64,000 bases of DNA, taken from Galbibacter kalidii (lineage in GTDB: Bacteria > Bacteroidota > Bacteroidia > Flavobacteriales > Flavobacteriaceae). Below, piece by piece: positions 17,758 through 25,951 of the stretch. The notes below the pieces were generated by a model that did not search any database, had not been told where the DNA came from, and was given only the letters and a program-made list of their open reading frames with translations. The stretch lies in NCBI RefSeq assembly GCF_026241135.1, contig NZ_JAPFGA010000014.1, positions 62,001 to 126,000 of the forward strand, read 5' to 3'. A program made the position numbers and the translations under genes. The number at the start of each line of letters is the position of its first letter. The stretch's first letter is position 1.

Positions 17758-20700
17758 ATGAAAAAACCGATCATCTTTGTCTTTTGTTTTTGCATACTAT
17801 TATGCGCTTCCACATTGTATTCTCAAACGCGAGTTTGGACACCTACACAAGCCCAATCAAAAAATCCGCAATTGAAAGCAGGAAGTAAAGCTCCCGTTTT
17901 TAAACTTAATATGATCGGATTTAAATCAGATTTAAAAAATGCGGAAAAACGAAACAAAGGAACTGTTGCAAAATCATCGAATGTCATTATAGAATTTCCA
18001 ACTTCAGCTGAAAAGACGGCCGGCTTTAGGGTATATGAAAACCAAGTCTTTTCTGAAGGTTTGGCAGAAAAATATCCGAATATCAAATCCTACATCGGTA
18101 TTTCAACAACAAATCCGCTTCAAAAGATTTATTTTTCAGTTGATGCTATGGGTTTCCACGGAATGATTTGGGATGAACATGCGGTGAGTTATATCAATCC
18201 GACAAAAGAGGAAGAAGACACCTATTATCTCGTATCAAAAAACGACCTCGAAAAAGACAATTTCATGTGTAGGACAATGGATTCAAAGCTTTATGGATCT
18301 GCCGGATCTGCCAAAGACGAAACCTTATTTGAAGAACGCCCTGTTGATGACAGTCAGTTAAGGACTTACCGATTGGCCTTGGCCTGTACCGGGGAATATG
18401 CTGAATATCATATTAATGCGGCAGGCGTCTCCACCGGGACTGATACTGAGAAAAAAGAAGCCGTACTTTCTGCTATGAACACCAGCATTACCCGTGTTAA
18501 CGGTATTTTTGAAAACAATCTTGCCATCACATTTGAAATCATTGATAACAACGACTCTATTATTTTCCTCGATCCGGAAACAGACGACATGACCAACGAT
18601 AATGGTAGTGCACTTATCAATGAAATTCAAGATATTATCGATGGAAATATTGGCTTTTCCAATTATGATATCGGACATGTTTTTAGTACCGGTGGTGGCG
18701 GAATTGCGCAATTAGCTTCTGTTTGCACTTCGCGAAAAGCACAAGGCGTGACCGGATCATCGTCTCCCGAAGGTGATTTTTTTGATATCGATTTTGTTGC
18801 CCATGAAATTGGGCACCAGTTTGGGGCAACACATACATTCAACAATTCCTGCGAGTCAAACAGGACCAATGCTACAGCCGTAGAACCGGGAAGTGGCTCT
18901 ACCATTATGGCCTATGCCGGAATCTGTCCTGACAATGTTCAAGGGAGCAGCGACGCCTATTTTCACGCTATCAGCATTTCACAAATATGGGATAATGTCA
19001 CTCAAGGGAACAGTACGTGTGCAACGACCACTGCCATTAGCAATCAAGCTCCTGTTATTACCGGGTCACCAAATTATACCATCCCAGCCGGAACGGCCTT
19101 TGTTTTGGAAGGTACTGCGACTGATGCTGATGGCGATGCTATGACCTATGCCTGGGAACAACAGGACAATGAGGTTTCCGTACAACCCCCGGTTTCGGAT
19201 GCCAATGGCGGACCTTTGTTCAGATCCAGAGCTCCTAAATCATCTCCAAAAAGATATTTTCCCCAGGAAAGCGATATCCTCACCAATAACCTCACCCCTA
19301 TCTGGGAGGTAATACCCTCGGTTTCAAGAAGCCTTAATTTTTCGTTATTGGTAAGGGATAACAACGAACTTGGAGGACAAATCGCACGGGATGATATTAC
19401 AATAAACACTCATGATACCGGAACTCCGTTTTCCGTTACTTCACAAACCACCGCTGAAACCCTCAACGGAGGATCGGCATACGACATCACGTGGGAAGTG
19501 GGCGGAACAAACGAATATCCCATTAGCACTAATTTTGTCGATATTTATCTGATTGTAGACAACGATTTTGAAAACCTTATCCCGCTTACGGAAAACACAG
19601 ATAACGACGGTTCACAGCAAACTGTGATTCCCGGAGACATCGAAACTACAAATGCCAGAATCATGGTAAAAGGAACCGACAATATCTTTTTTGCCATTAA
19701 CGAAGCCGTGCTGTCAATAACGTCGTCTTCCAATTTTGCGTTGATATTTGATTCCTTAGAACACGACGTTTGCCAGCCCAACAACCTAACAATCCCTTTT
19801 GTTTACAATACTTATCAGGGATTCAATGAAACAACTACATTTAGTGCCGAGAATGTTCCTGCAGGTTTAAACGTCAATTTTAGTCAAAACAACGCTACAA
19901 ATAATAATACAAGTGTTGATATTACTGTTAGCGGAACAGGAAGTCAGACTGTTGGTAATATCGGGTTTACCGTTTTGGCCACTGCCTCCGGAGGGGAAAT
20001 ACTGGAATATCCCATAGAATTATCCATCTATTCTGATACTTTTCAAGATGTTCAGTTAAGTTCGCCTGCTGATGGTGCAACCGACGTGCCTTTAAGTACA
20101 TTATTATCGTGGGAACCCTATGAAAATGCTCAGGAATATCAGATTGAGATCTCTGATCTATCAGACTTCAGTAATATTTTAGAAACTGCGACAACCTTTT
20201 CCAACGAATACAAACCTTCTATTGCTTTAGAAGAAACATCAACCTATTACTGGCGTGTAAAACCAATCAATCAATGTGGAGAAGGTACTTTTGGTACAGC
20301 TTTTTCATTTACCACCATCAGTATTGCTTGTAATACTTATACGAACAGTTCGAGTGTTACTATCCCAAGTTCGGGAACACCAACGGTGACTTCGGTTATC
20401 GATGTTTTGGAAGACGGTATCCTGAACAATATTTCCGTTTCTGTCGATATTACCCATACCTGGATAGAAGATCTCAGTTTAAGCTTGATCTCCCCGTCAG
20501 GAACCATCATTACCCTCATAAGCAATCAATGTGGAAGAAATGACGATATGAACGTTATTTTTACCGACGAAGGAAATACGATCACATGCTTATCAAGTGC
20601 TCCTACTTTATCAGGAGATATTCAACCTCAACAACTTTTGGCTGCGCTTCAAGGAGAAAACATTAAAGGAAGGTGGACGCTTAAAGTGGATGATGGGGGC

Positions 20701-21576
20701 GATGAAGATGGTGGTTTCATAAACGCTTTCGGTATAGATCTTTGTGTGGATGGAGATTTTGCCCCGGACACTGACCAAGACGGGGTTTTGGACAGCGATG
20801 ATCTGTGTCCCAACACTCCTTTAGGAGCCAAAGTAGATGTAAATGGCTGTGAACTCTTTACCATTGCTCCCAACAATTACCTCCTTCAAACTACAGCTGA
20901 ATCTTGTATAAATAGCAATAACGGTAGTATTTCCATTACTACTGAAGAAACCTATAATTATACGGCGACACTAAGTGGAACAAGTACAAACACCTCTGAA
21001 ACATTTAGCAACACTATCAATTTTACAAATCTTTCCGCAGGAAACTATGAGCTGTGCTTCACTGTAACAGAAGACAGCAGCTACGAACAATGTTTTACTG
21101 TTTCCATCGGTGAGCCGGAACCGCTAAGTGTTTTTTCCAGACTCAACAGAGAAGACAATACTGTCTCATTGGAATTGAATGGCGGAACGCTCTATACCAT
21201 AGAACTGAACGGAACGACAACACAAACCGATAAAGACAATATCGTCCTGGAGTTAAAAGATGATGTCAATTTCATAAAAGTCTATACCGATAAAAACTGT
21301 CAAGGGGTTTATGAAGAACGGATACTCTCTGCTGATGCTGTTCAGGTGTACCCGAATCCGTTTAGCAGCTATTTGAATATCTATACCGGAATGCCCGAAA
21401 CAGAAACAAATATTGAATTATACAATATGATGGGGCAGTTGGCAAAACAAGTTCGAGCGGTCAGCGACGCACAGGGGAAAATCGAAATTCCGCTTGGCGG
21501 ACTTCTTCCAGGTTTATATATTGTAAATGTTGAGAATAATGAAGCCCATAAAACGTTTAAAGTAATAAAAAGGTGA
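17758..21576 (+). CDS. secreted reprolysin-like metalloprotease with P domain and T9SS sorting domain
   Basis: A 1272-residue multidomain exoenzyme. A signal peptide (1-22) is followed by a propeptide-like region, then a metzincin catalytic domain with HEIGHQFGATH (zinc ligands H349, H353, H359; catalytic E350) and a Met-turn near TIMAYAG (residue 384). Later come fibronectin III-like repeats (one near 770-860), a proprotein-convertase P domain (about 885-1000), a thrombospondin type 3 repeat (TDQDGVLDSDDLCP, about 1005) and a type IX secretion C-terminal domain from VYPNPF (about 1197) to the end. It is predicted to be exported by T9SS and released or anchored at the surface. A lipoprotein gene follows almost without gap. 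Confidence 0.93.
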   Translation: MKKPIIFVFCFCILLCASTLYSQTRVWTPTQAQSKNPQLKAGSKAPVFKLNMIGFKSDLKNAEKRNKGTVAKSSNVIIEFPTSAEKTAGFRVYENQVFSEGLAEKYPNIKSYIGISTTNPLQKIYFSVDAMGFHGMIWDEHAVSYINPTKEEEDTYYLVSKNDLEKDNFMCRTMDSKLYGSAGSAKDETLFEERPVDDSQLRTYRLALACTGEYAEYHINAAGVSTGTDTEKKEAVLSAMNTSITRVNGIFENNLAITFEIIDNNDSIIFLDPETDDMTNDNGSALINEIQDIIDGNIGFSNYDIGHVFSTGGGGIAQLASVCTSRKAQGVTGSSSPEGDFFDIDFVAHEIGHQFGATHTFNNSCESNRTNATAVEPGSGSTIMAYAGICPDNVQGSSDAYFHAISISQIWDNVTQGNSTCATTTAISNQAPVITGSPNYTIPAGTAFVLEGTATDADGDAMTYAWEQQDNEVSVQPPVSDANGGPLFRSRAPKSSPKRYFPQESDILTNNLTPIWEVIPSVSRSLNFSLLVRDNNELGGQIARDDITINTHDTGTPFSVTSQTTAETLNGGSAYDITWEVGGTNEYPISTNFVDIYLIVDNDFENLIPLTENTDNDGSQQTVIPGDIETTNARIMVKGTDNIFFAINEAVLSITSSSNFALIFDSLEHDVCQPNNLTIPFVYNTYQGFNETTTFSAENVPAGLNVNFSQNNATNNNTSVDITVSGTGSQTVGNIGFTVLATASGGEILEYPIELSIYSDTFQDVQLSSPADGATDVPLSTLLSWEPYENAQEYQIEISDLSDFSNILETATTFSNEYKPSIALEETSTYYWRVKPINQCGEGTFGTAFSFTTISIACNTYTNSSSVTIPSSGTPTVTSVIDVLEDGILNNISVSVDITHTWIEDLSLSLISPSGTIITLISNQCGRNDDMNVIFTDEGNTITCLSSAPTLSGDIQPQQLLAALQGENIKGRWTLKVDDGGDEDGGFINAFGIDLCVDGDFAPDTDQDGVLDSDDLCPNTPLGAKVDVNGCELFTIAPNNYLLQTTAESCINSNNGSISITTEETYNYTATLSGTSTNTSETFSNTINFTNLSAGNYELCFTVTEDSSYEQCFTVSIGEPEPLSVFSRLNREDNTVSLELNGGTLYTIELNGTTTQTDKDNIVLELKDDVNFIKVYTDKNCQGVYEERILSADAVQVYPNPFSSYLNIYTGMPETETNIELYNMMGQLAKQVRAVSDAQGKIEIPLGGLLPGLYIVNVENNEAHKTFKVIKR

Positions 21577-21578
21577 AA

Positions 21579-22292
21579 ATGAAAGATGTTTTAATCCATA
21601 CAAGATACTGTTTCGCTATAAGTTTGTTCATTTTCATTGTTGGATGTAGCCGAAACGACGATAATCCACCTCCCGGCCCACCGGAGGCTGCTATCCTTAT
21701 TTTTCCTGAACAAAATTCTGAATGTACCACAGGCATTGTTTCTACAACCGACCCAAATAAGAGTACCATCACCTTTGAATGGTCTGAAGCAAAAAATGCT
21801 GATTCTTATCGCATTACGATCAGGAATCTTGAAACTAACGCCACACAAACCTATACCGCCAACACAACGACACAAGAAGCTGTCTTAGATAGGGCTACGC
21901 CCTATGCCTGGCAGATCACTTCATTGAAAACAACCATGATCGAAACTACCGATAGTGAGGAATGGAAATTTTACAATGCCGGTGAAGGTTCCACCTCGTA
22001 TGCGCCATTTCCGGCCGATCTTATCTTCCCAACATCAGGTGGAACCATATATGCTTCCAGCACAGTAGAATTTAGCTGGGAAGCCAGTGATGTTGATAAT
22101 GACATTTCGGATTATGAATTATTGTTGGATACTGCCAATCCCCCAACGAGTAGTATTGCTTCAGGTATTACCGATCAGAGTTACACGCATACATCGCTTT
22201 CGGCAGGAAATATCTATTACTGGCAAGTATTGACCACAGATGAACAGGGAAATGTTTCCACCTCGGAAGTTTCGCAGTTTAAAGTGGAATAA
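21579..22292 (+). CDS. lipoprotein with fibronectin III-like domains
   Basis: A 237-residue protein. The start is set at the ATG at 21579, 2 bp after the protease stop, in preference to the overlapping GTG. The lipobox is FIVGC, followed by SRNDDNPPPGPP. Two fibronectin III-like modules are suggested by FEWSEAKNADSYRITIRN and VEFSWEASDVDNDISDYELL, each ending in a YYWQV/YAWQI strand. The same ISDYELLL/YYWRV style occurs in the upstream protease, so the two may share surface partners. It is translationally close to the protease and probably co-transcribed. Confidence 0.8.
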   Translation: MKDVLIHTRYCFAISLFIFIVGCSRNDDNPPPGPPEAAILIFPEQNSECTTGIVSTTDPNKSTITFEWSEAKNADSYRITIRNLETNATQTYTANTTTQEAVLDRATPYAWQITSLKTTMIETTDSEEWKFYNAGEGSTSYAPFPADLIFPTSGGTIYASSTVEFSWEASDVDNDISDYELLLDTANPPTSSIASGITDQSYTHTSLSAGNIYYWQVLTTDEQGNVSTSEVSQFKVE

Positions 22293-22311
22293 CAGGGGCT
22301 GTTAATATGCT

Positions 22312-22935
22312 CTAGGTATTGTTAAACGTATTCATGGTGATGCTTACTCCGGCTGTTCCGAAGGACTTTATCAATTCCTTAGCCTTTTCCAGCCTCTCAG
22401 GAAGTTTAGCACTTTCTTCCTCTTCCCATTCTCCCAAGACATAATCTACTTGACGACCTTTGGTAAACTCACCTCCTACACCAAAACGAAACCTGTTGTA
22501 TTTAGTGGTTCCCAGTTGTTGCTGAATGTCTTTAAGTCCGTTATGTCCACCGTCACTACCTTTTGTCTTTAAGCGGATCGTTCCAAAAGGCAAATTGATA
22601 TCATCGGTAATGACCAACAGGTTTTCCATGGCTATTTTTTCCTTGGTCATCCAATATCTTACTGCTTTCCCACTTAAATTCATATAGGTGGCAGGCTTTA
22701 AAAAAATAAAGGTTCTTCCCTTAAATTTATAGCTCGTAGTAGCTCCCAGCCTATTGGATTCGAAAGTAACCGATTCCTTTTCAGCAAAAAAATCAAGAAT
22801 CTTAAAACCTATATTATGTCTTGTATTTTCATATTCGGCGCCAATATTTCCAAGTCCGACTACTAAAAATTTCTTCATAGGGTCTATTTCTTCGCTTTGT
22901 TCCTTTTTGAACAATTTTTTAAAAAATGATATCAT
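22312..22935 (-). CDS. pth: peptidyl-tRNA hydrolase
   Basis: Releases tRNA from prematurely dropped peptidyl-tRNAs. The 207-residue protein has the Pth core starting MKKFLVVGLGNIG (residue 20), with catalytic His in NTRHNIGF, the substrate-binding Asn in YMNLSGKAV and the Asp in ITDDINLPFG. The first 19 residues (MISFFKKLFKKEQ) form a short basic extension seen in related Flavobacteria. A start at 22878 is the alternative. It lies downstream of rplY, separated by a terminator. Confidence 0.95.
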   Translation of the reverse strand: MISFFKKLFKKEQSEEIDPMKKFLVVGLGNIGAEYENTRHNIGFKILDFFAEKESVTFESNRLGATTSYKFKGRTFIFLKPATYMNLSGKAVRYWMTKEKIAMENLLVITDDINLPFGTIRLKTKGSDGGHNGLKDIQQQLGTTKYNRFRFGVGGEFTKGRQVDYVLGEWEEEESAKLPERLEKAKELIKSFGTAGVSITMNTFNNT

Positions 22936-22970
22936 ACTTAAAGATATGATATTAAGAACTTGTTTAAAAA

Positions 22971-23000
22971 TAAAAAAGCACCCCGAAAAAGAGGTGCTTC
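22971..23000 (-). terminator. rho-independent terminator downstream of rplY
   Basis: On the minus strand AGCACCTC (22998-22991) pairs with GGGGTGCT (22984-22977) around a TTTTTC loop, followed by TTTTTTA. It lies 30 bp after the rplY stop and separates rplY from pth. Confidence 0.75.
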
Positions 23001-23027
23001 TTGTGTTATTATTAAACCGACTGTGAT

Positions 23028-23681
23028 TTATTCTTTAGTATCACCTCCGTTATCTCCGCCTTCAGCTGCTCCTTCTTCACCTTCAGCTCCTTCTACCGCT
23101 TCGTCTTCAAGCTCATCTTCTGGCAAGGCCATAGCAGCACGTGAAACTCTTACTTGACATACAACGGTATTATCCGGATGCATGATCTTGTAATCTTCAT
23201 TTTCTAAGGCAGTAACATATAGTTTGTTACCGATTTTCAAACGTGATATATCTGCATCGATAAAATCAGGTAGGTTCCCAGGTACAGCTTTTACTTTCAG
23301 CTTACGCTTGTTCATACGCAAAACACCCCCGTTGATAACCCCCGGAGAATCACCAATTTTTCTTACAGGAATATTCATAGTCACCTCTTTATCATCAAAT
23401 AATTGATAAAAATCGATGTGTAAAATAGCATCACTTACCGGATGAAACTGAATGTCCTGTAGAATAGCGCTATACTTATCGCCATTATCTAATGAAATAA
23501 CAACTGTATGCGCATTTGGAGTGTATACCAAATCTTTAAACGCTATTTCATTCGCTGAAAAATGTAATGGCTTGTCTCCTCCGTATAATACGCAAGGAAC
23601 CTTTCCAGCATTACGTAAGGCTTTCGTCGCAATTTTGCCCACGCTTTCTCTTTGAGATCCTTCAATTGTAATTGACTTCAT
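23028..23681 (-). CDS. rplY: 50S ribosomal protein L25, general stress protein Ctc form
   Basis: A 217-residue L25 of the long TL5/CTC type that binds 5S rRNA. The N-terminal L25 domain ([20 protein letters not shown]) covers residues 1-95 and is followed by the beta-rich CTC domain. The last 30 residues are an acidic, glycine-rich tail ([17 protein letters not shown]), common in Bacteroidota. It lies 20 bp downstream of prs, so prs-rplY is probably one transcript ending at the terminator at 22971-23000. Confidence 0.96.
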   Translation of the reverse strand: MKSITIEGSQRESVGKIATKALRNAGKVPCVLYGGDKPLHFSANEIAFKDLVYTPNAHTVVISLDNGDKYSAILQDIQFHPVSDAILHIDFYQLFDDKEVTMNIPVRKIGDSPGVINGGVLRMNKRKLKVKAVPGNLPDFIDADISRLKIGNKLYVTALENEDYKIMHPDNTVVCQVRVSRAAMALPEDELEDEAVEGAEGEEGAAEGGDNGGDTKE

Positions 23682-23701
23682 TATATAAAAATTAAATTAA
23701 T

Positions 23702-24643
23702 TTACATTAAAAATTTAGAGCTGATAGATGTATTGTGGTGTACACGATGCATAACATCGGCAAACAAATTGGCACAACTCAATACTTTTATTTTATCGCT
23801 CTGTTGTCTAATCGGAATTGAATCGGTTACGATCAATTCTGTAAGCTTCGACTTTTCTATTTTTTCATACGCATTTCCCGAAAGCAATGCGTGTGTTGTT
23901 ATGGCTCTTACACTCTTAGCCCCTTTTTCGATCATAAGGTCGGCTGCTTTTGTAAGTGTTCCGGCAGTATCGACCATATCGTCTACCAGAACCACATTTT
24001 TATTGGTTACTTCACCAATAAGCTCCATATGACCGATTATATTGGCGGCTTTTCGTTGTTTGTAACAAATCACCACATCAGACTCTAAAAACTTAGAGTA
24101 TGCATAAGCTCTTTTTGAACCTCCCATATCCGGTGAAGCCATGGTTAGGTTATCCAGATTTAAACTTTCCAAATATGGCAAAAAGATGGTCGACGCAAAT
24201 AAATGGTCAACCGGCTTTTCAAAGAACCCTTGTATTTGGTCTGCGTGGAGATCCATGGTAATGATCCTGGTGGCTCCGGCAGCTTCCAACAATTTTGCAA
24301 CGAGTTTAGCTCCTATCGGCACTCTGGGTTTATCCTTTCTGTCTTGCCTGGCCCAACCAAAATAGGGCATTACAGCTGTTATGTGTCTGGCTGATGCTCT
24401 TTTTGCCGCATCTAGCATCAGCAACATTTCCATCAAGTTTTCAGAACTTGGATTGGTAGAGCCGATAATAAAAACCCTAGCTCCCCTTATCGATTCTTCA
24501 AACGACGGTTGGAATTCCCCGTCGCTATATCTGGTAAATGCTACTTCTCCTAATTCTGCTCCAAAAGCTTTTGCTATTTCAGTTGCCAAAACTTGACTCT
24601 GAGTACAAGCAAAAATCTTTGGATCCGGTACCGAATAAGACAT
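23702..24643 (-). CDS. prs: ribose-phosphate pyrophosphokinase
   Basis: Makes PRPP for nucleotide, His and Trp synthesis. The 313-residue protein is of normal length. The divalent-cation/ATP region DLHADQIQGFF and the PRPP-binding loop VDDMVDTAGTL are present, as is the flexible-loop segment around RQDRKDKPRVPIGAK. It is transcribed from a -7 element at 24695-24702 and followed by rplY after 20 bp. Confidence 0.97.
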   Translation of the reverse strand: MSYSVPDPKIFACTQSQVLATEIAKAFGAELGEVAFTRYSDGEFQPSFEESIRGARVFIIGSTNPSSENLMEMLLMLDAAKRASARHITAVMPYFGWARQDRKDKPRVPIGAKLVAKLLEAAGATRIITMDLHADQIQGFFEKPVDHLFASTIFLPYLESLNLDNLTMASPDMGGSKRAYAYSKFLESDVVICYKQRKAANIIGHMELIGEVTNKNVVLVDDMVDTAGTLTKAADLMIEKGAKSVRAITTHALLSGNAYEKIEKSKLTELIVTDSIPIRQQSDKIKVLSCANLFADVMHRVHHNTSISSKFLM

Positions 24644-24694
24644 TTAATATCTTGTTTAGTAGTTATTTATCGTTGTGTGTTGCAAAATGAGGTG

Positions 24695-24702
24695 CAAATT
24701 TA
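24695..24702 (-). promoter_or_regulatory. -7 promoter element for prs-rplY
   Basis: On the minus strand TAAATTTG matches TAnnTTTG, 52 bp before the prs start. No TTG with ideal spacing is seen upstream, so the -33 part is uncertain. Confidence 0.45.
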
Positions 24703-24747
24703 GAAATTTATTCCAACTGTTAAAGTATAATTGTTACTATTTTTTTG

Positions 24748-24777
24748 TTGGTTGATTAAAAATATTTTTTAGTTTTG
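24748..24777 (+). promoter_or_regulatory. promoter of the tRNA-Leu/GIY-YIG locus
   Basis: TTG (24748-24750), a 19-bp spacer and TAGTTTTG (24770-24777) form a strong Bacteroidota promoter 46 bp before the first tRNA-like sequence. No comparable promoter lies between the endonuclease gene and the intact tRNA, so this promoter probably drives fragment, endonuclease and tRNA together. Confidence 0.65.
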
Positions 24778-24823
24778 CAGTCCAATTGCTCAACATGCTT
24801 TTTGAGATGGTTGGATTAACAAT

Positions 24824-24872
24824 GCTCGAGTGGCGGAACTGGTAGACCTGTCTGCCGACAGGCAGGCGCGCT
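24824..24872 (+). pseudogene. 5' fragment of tRNA-Leu interrupted by a hairpin insert
   Basis: Nucleotides 24824-24847 are identical to the first 24 nt of the intact tRNA-Leu at 25139, and the identity extends 5 bp further upstream (24819 and 25134). A 20-bp insert (24848-24867) containing CTGTCTG/CAGGCAG arms follows, then GCGCT, which matches tRNA positions 25-29. The tRNA sequence then stops and the GIY-YIG gene begins 7 bp later. This piece lacks anticodon, variable arm and T arm and cannot form a tRNA. Confidence 0.85.
24847..24866 (+). repeat. CCTGTCTGCCGACAGGCAGG hairpin inserted in the tRNA fragment
   Basis: An almost perfect 20-bp palindrome (8-bp stem with one G-T pair, CCGA loop) that splits the D-arm side of the tRNA fragment from its anticodon stem. 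From memory, similar palindromes are frequent intergenic elements in Bacteroidota. It may be part of the mobile unit or a later insertion. Confidence 0.6.
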
Positions 24873-24878
24873 AGTATT

Positions 24879-25127
24879 ATGATTACAGTATATGCAATAT
24901 CAAGTATAGAACACAATTACATATACGTTGGAATGACCAATAATCTTGAAGAAAGAATTAAAAGACATAATTCAGGAAGAGAAAAAACAACAAAGCCATA
25001 TCTTCCATATAAATTAATTTTTTCTGAAATTTGTATCGACAGAAAAGAAGCTCGTACCAGAGAAAAATATTGGAAATCTGGAATAGGCAAAGAAAAGCTA
25101 AGAGTCATCAGAGACTCTATGACATAA
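24879..25127 (+). CDS. small GIY-YIG endonuclease inserted at tRNA-Leu
   Basis: An 82-residue protein consisting of one GIY-YIG nuclease domain. The core is visible: VYA (residues 4-6) and YVG (16-18), Arg26 in NNLEERIKRH, and the Glu/Lys segment EARTREKYWKSGIGKE (57-72). It has no DNA-binding domain, as in the small UvrC-N-like proteins common in Flavobacteria. The gene starts 7 bp after a 5' tRNA-Leu fragment and ends 11 bp before the start of an intact copy of the same tRNA. That placement suggests a homing-type element which preserves the tRNA gene it enters. Confidence 0.85.
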   Translation: MITVYAISSIEHNYIYVGMTNNLEERIKRHNSGREKTTKPYLPYKLIFSEICIDRKEARTREKYWKSGIGKEKLRVIRDSMT

Positions 25128-25138
25128 AAAATGACAAT

Positions 25139-25220
25139 GCTCGAGTGGCGGAACTGGTAGACGCGCTGGATTCAAAATCCAGTTCTTTCGGGAGTGTGGG
25201 TTCGATTCCCACCTCGAGTA
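25139..25220 (+). tRNA. tRNA-Leu (CAA)
   Basis: An intact 82-nt tRNA. The acceptor stem GCTCGAG pairs with CTCGAGT (25213-25219, first pair G-T), with discriminator A25220. The anticodon stem CTGGA/TCCAG encloses TTCAAAA, giving anticodon CAA (25173-25175). There is a long variable arm and a T arm GTGGG-TTCGATT-CCCAC. CCA is not encoded. The 5' 24 nt are duplicated at 24824, upstream of the GIY-YIG gene, and a terminator follows immediately. Confidence 0.95.
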
Positions 25221-25221
25221 C

Positions 25222-25259
25222 AAAAAAGCCGGAATAAAATCCCGGCTTTTTATTTTTTT
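25222..25259. terminator. terminator after tRNA-Leu, usable in both directions
   Basis: AAAAGCCGG (25224-25232) pairs with CCGGCTTTT (25242-25250), with A-runs and T-runs on each side. It ends the tRNA transcript on the plus strand and the KDPG aldolase transcript on the minus strand. Confidence 0.8.
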
Positions 25260-25929
25260 ATCCTCTTTGTTTCTTCACAAACTCAATCGCTTCTTTCAGT
25301 TTCAGCTCAATTTGTTTATAGTCAAAAGTGCCGTCTTGTTTTTTGGTAAACACCTGTGAGCCTACCCCAACGCAGTGCACTCCGGCATCAAACCAAGGTT
25401 TCAAGCCTTCTTCACTGGCCTGTACACCGCCTGTAGGCATAATATTTGTCCACGGCATTGGTCCCTTTACAGCCTTTACAAAACCAGGGCCACCTACTTG
25501 TGTTCCAGGGAAAATCTTTACGACCTCAGCGCCAAGCTCTTCAGCATAAGAAATTTCAGTTACCGTACCACAACCCGGCATCCAGGCTACTTTTCTACGA
25601 TTACATGCCTTCGCAACTTCTTCATTGATAAGCGGAGCTACAATAAAATTCGCCCCCAACTGCATATAGATGGAAGCTGTACCAGCTTCAACTACAGAAC
25701 CTACGCCCATGATCATCCCAGGCAGATTTTCTACGACATATTTATTCACTTCAGCAAAAACTTCGTGAGCAAAATCACCTCTATTGGTAAATTCAAACAC
25801 TCGAACTCCAGCCTCATAACAGGTTTGGACTACTTTTTTACACACTTCGGAATCGCTATGATAAAAAACCGGAATAATTCCCGTTTGATACATTTCTTGA
25901 ACTACTTGTATTCGTGAATGACTAGCCAT
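25258..25929 (-). CDS. 2-dehydro-3-deoxy-phosphogluconate (KDPG) aldolase
   Basis: Class I aldolase splitting KDPG into pyruvate and glyceraldehyde 3-phosphate. The 223-residue TIM barrel carries the EFTNRG glutamate motif near residue 46, the Schiff-base lysine in EVVKIFPGTQVGGP, and PTGGV near the phosphate site. It is encoded 22 bp after the KDG kinase gene, so the pair would convert 2-keto-3-deoxygluconate to central metabolites, as in uronate (pectin or alginate) use. The rest of that pathway is not in the window. Confidence 0.92.
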   Translation of the reverse strand: MASHSRIQVVQEMYQTGIIPVFYHSDSEVCKKVVQTCYEAGVRVFEFTNRGDFAHEVFAEVNKYVVENLPGMIMGVGSVVEAGTASIYMQLGANFIVAPLINEEVAKACNRRKVAWMPGCGTVTEISYAEELGAEVVKIFPGTQVGGPGFVKAVKGPMPWTNIMPTGGVQASEEGLKPWFDAGVHCVGVGSQVFTKKQDGTFDYKQIELKLKEAIEFVKKQRG

Positions 25930-25951
25930 TTTTTATATTGAGTTTACAATT

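Noticed and set aside
25031-25237. 68-codon plus-strand ORF ending VGSIPTSSTKKPE
   Set aside because: Its second half is the translation of the tRNA-Leu gene and its first half overlaps the endonuclease gene in another frame.
25375-25917. 180-codon plus-strand ORF antisense to the KDPG aldolase gene
   Set aside because: The minus-strand aldolase has its active-site lysine and full length; the antisense frame is a by-product.
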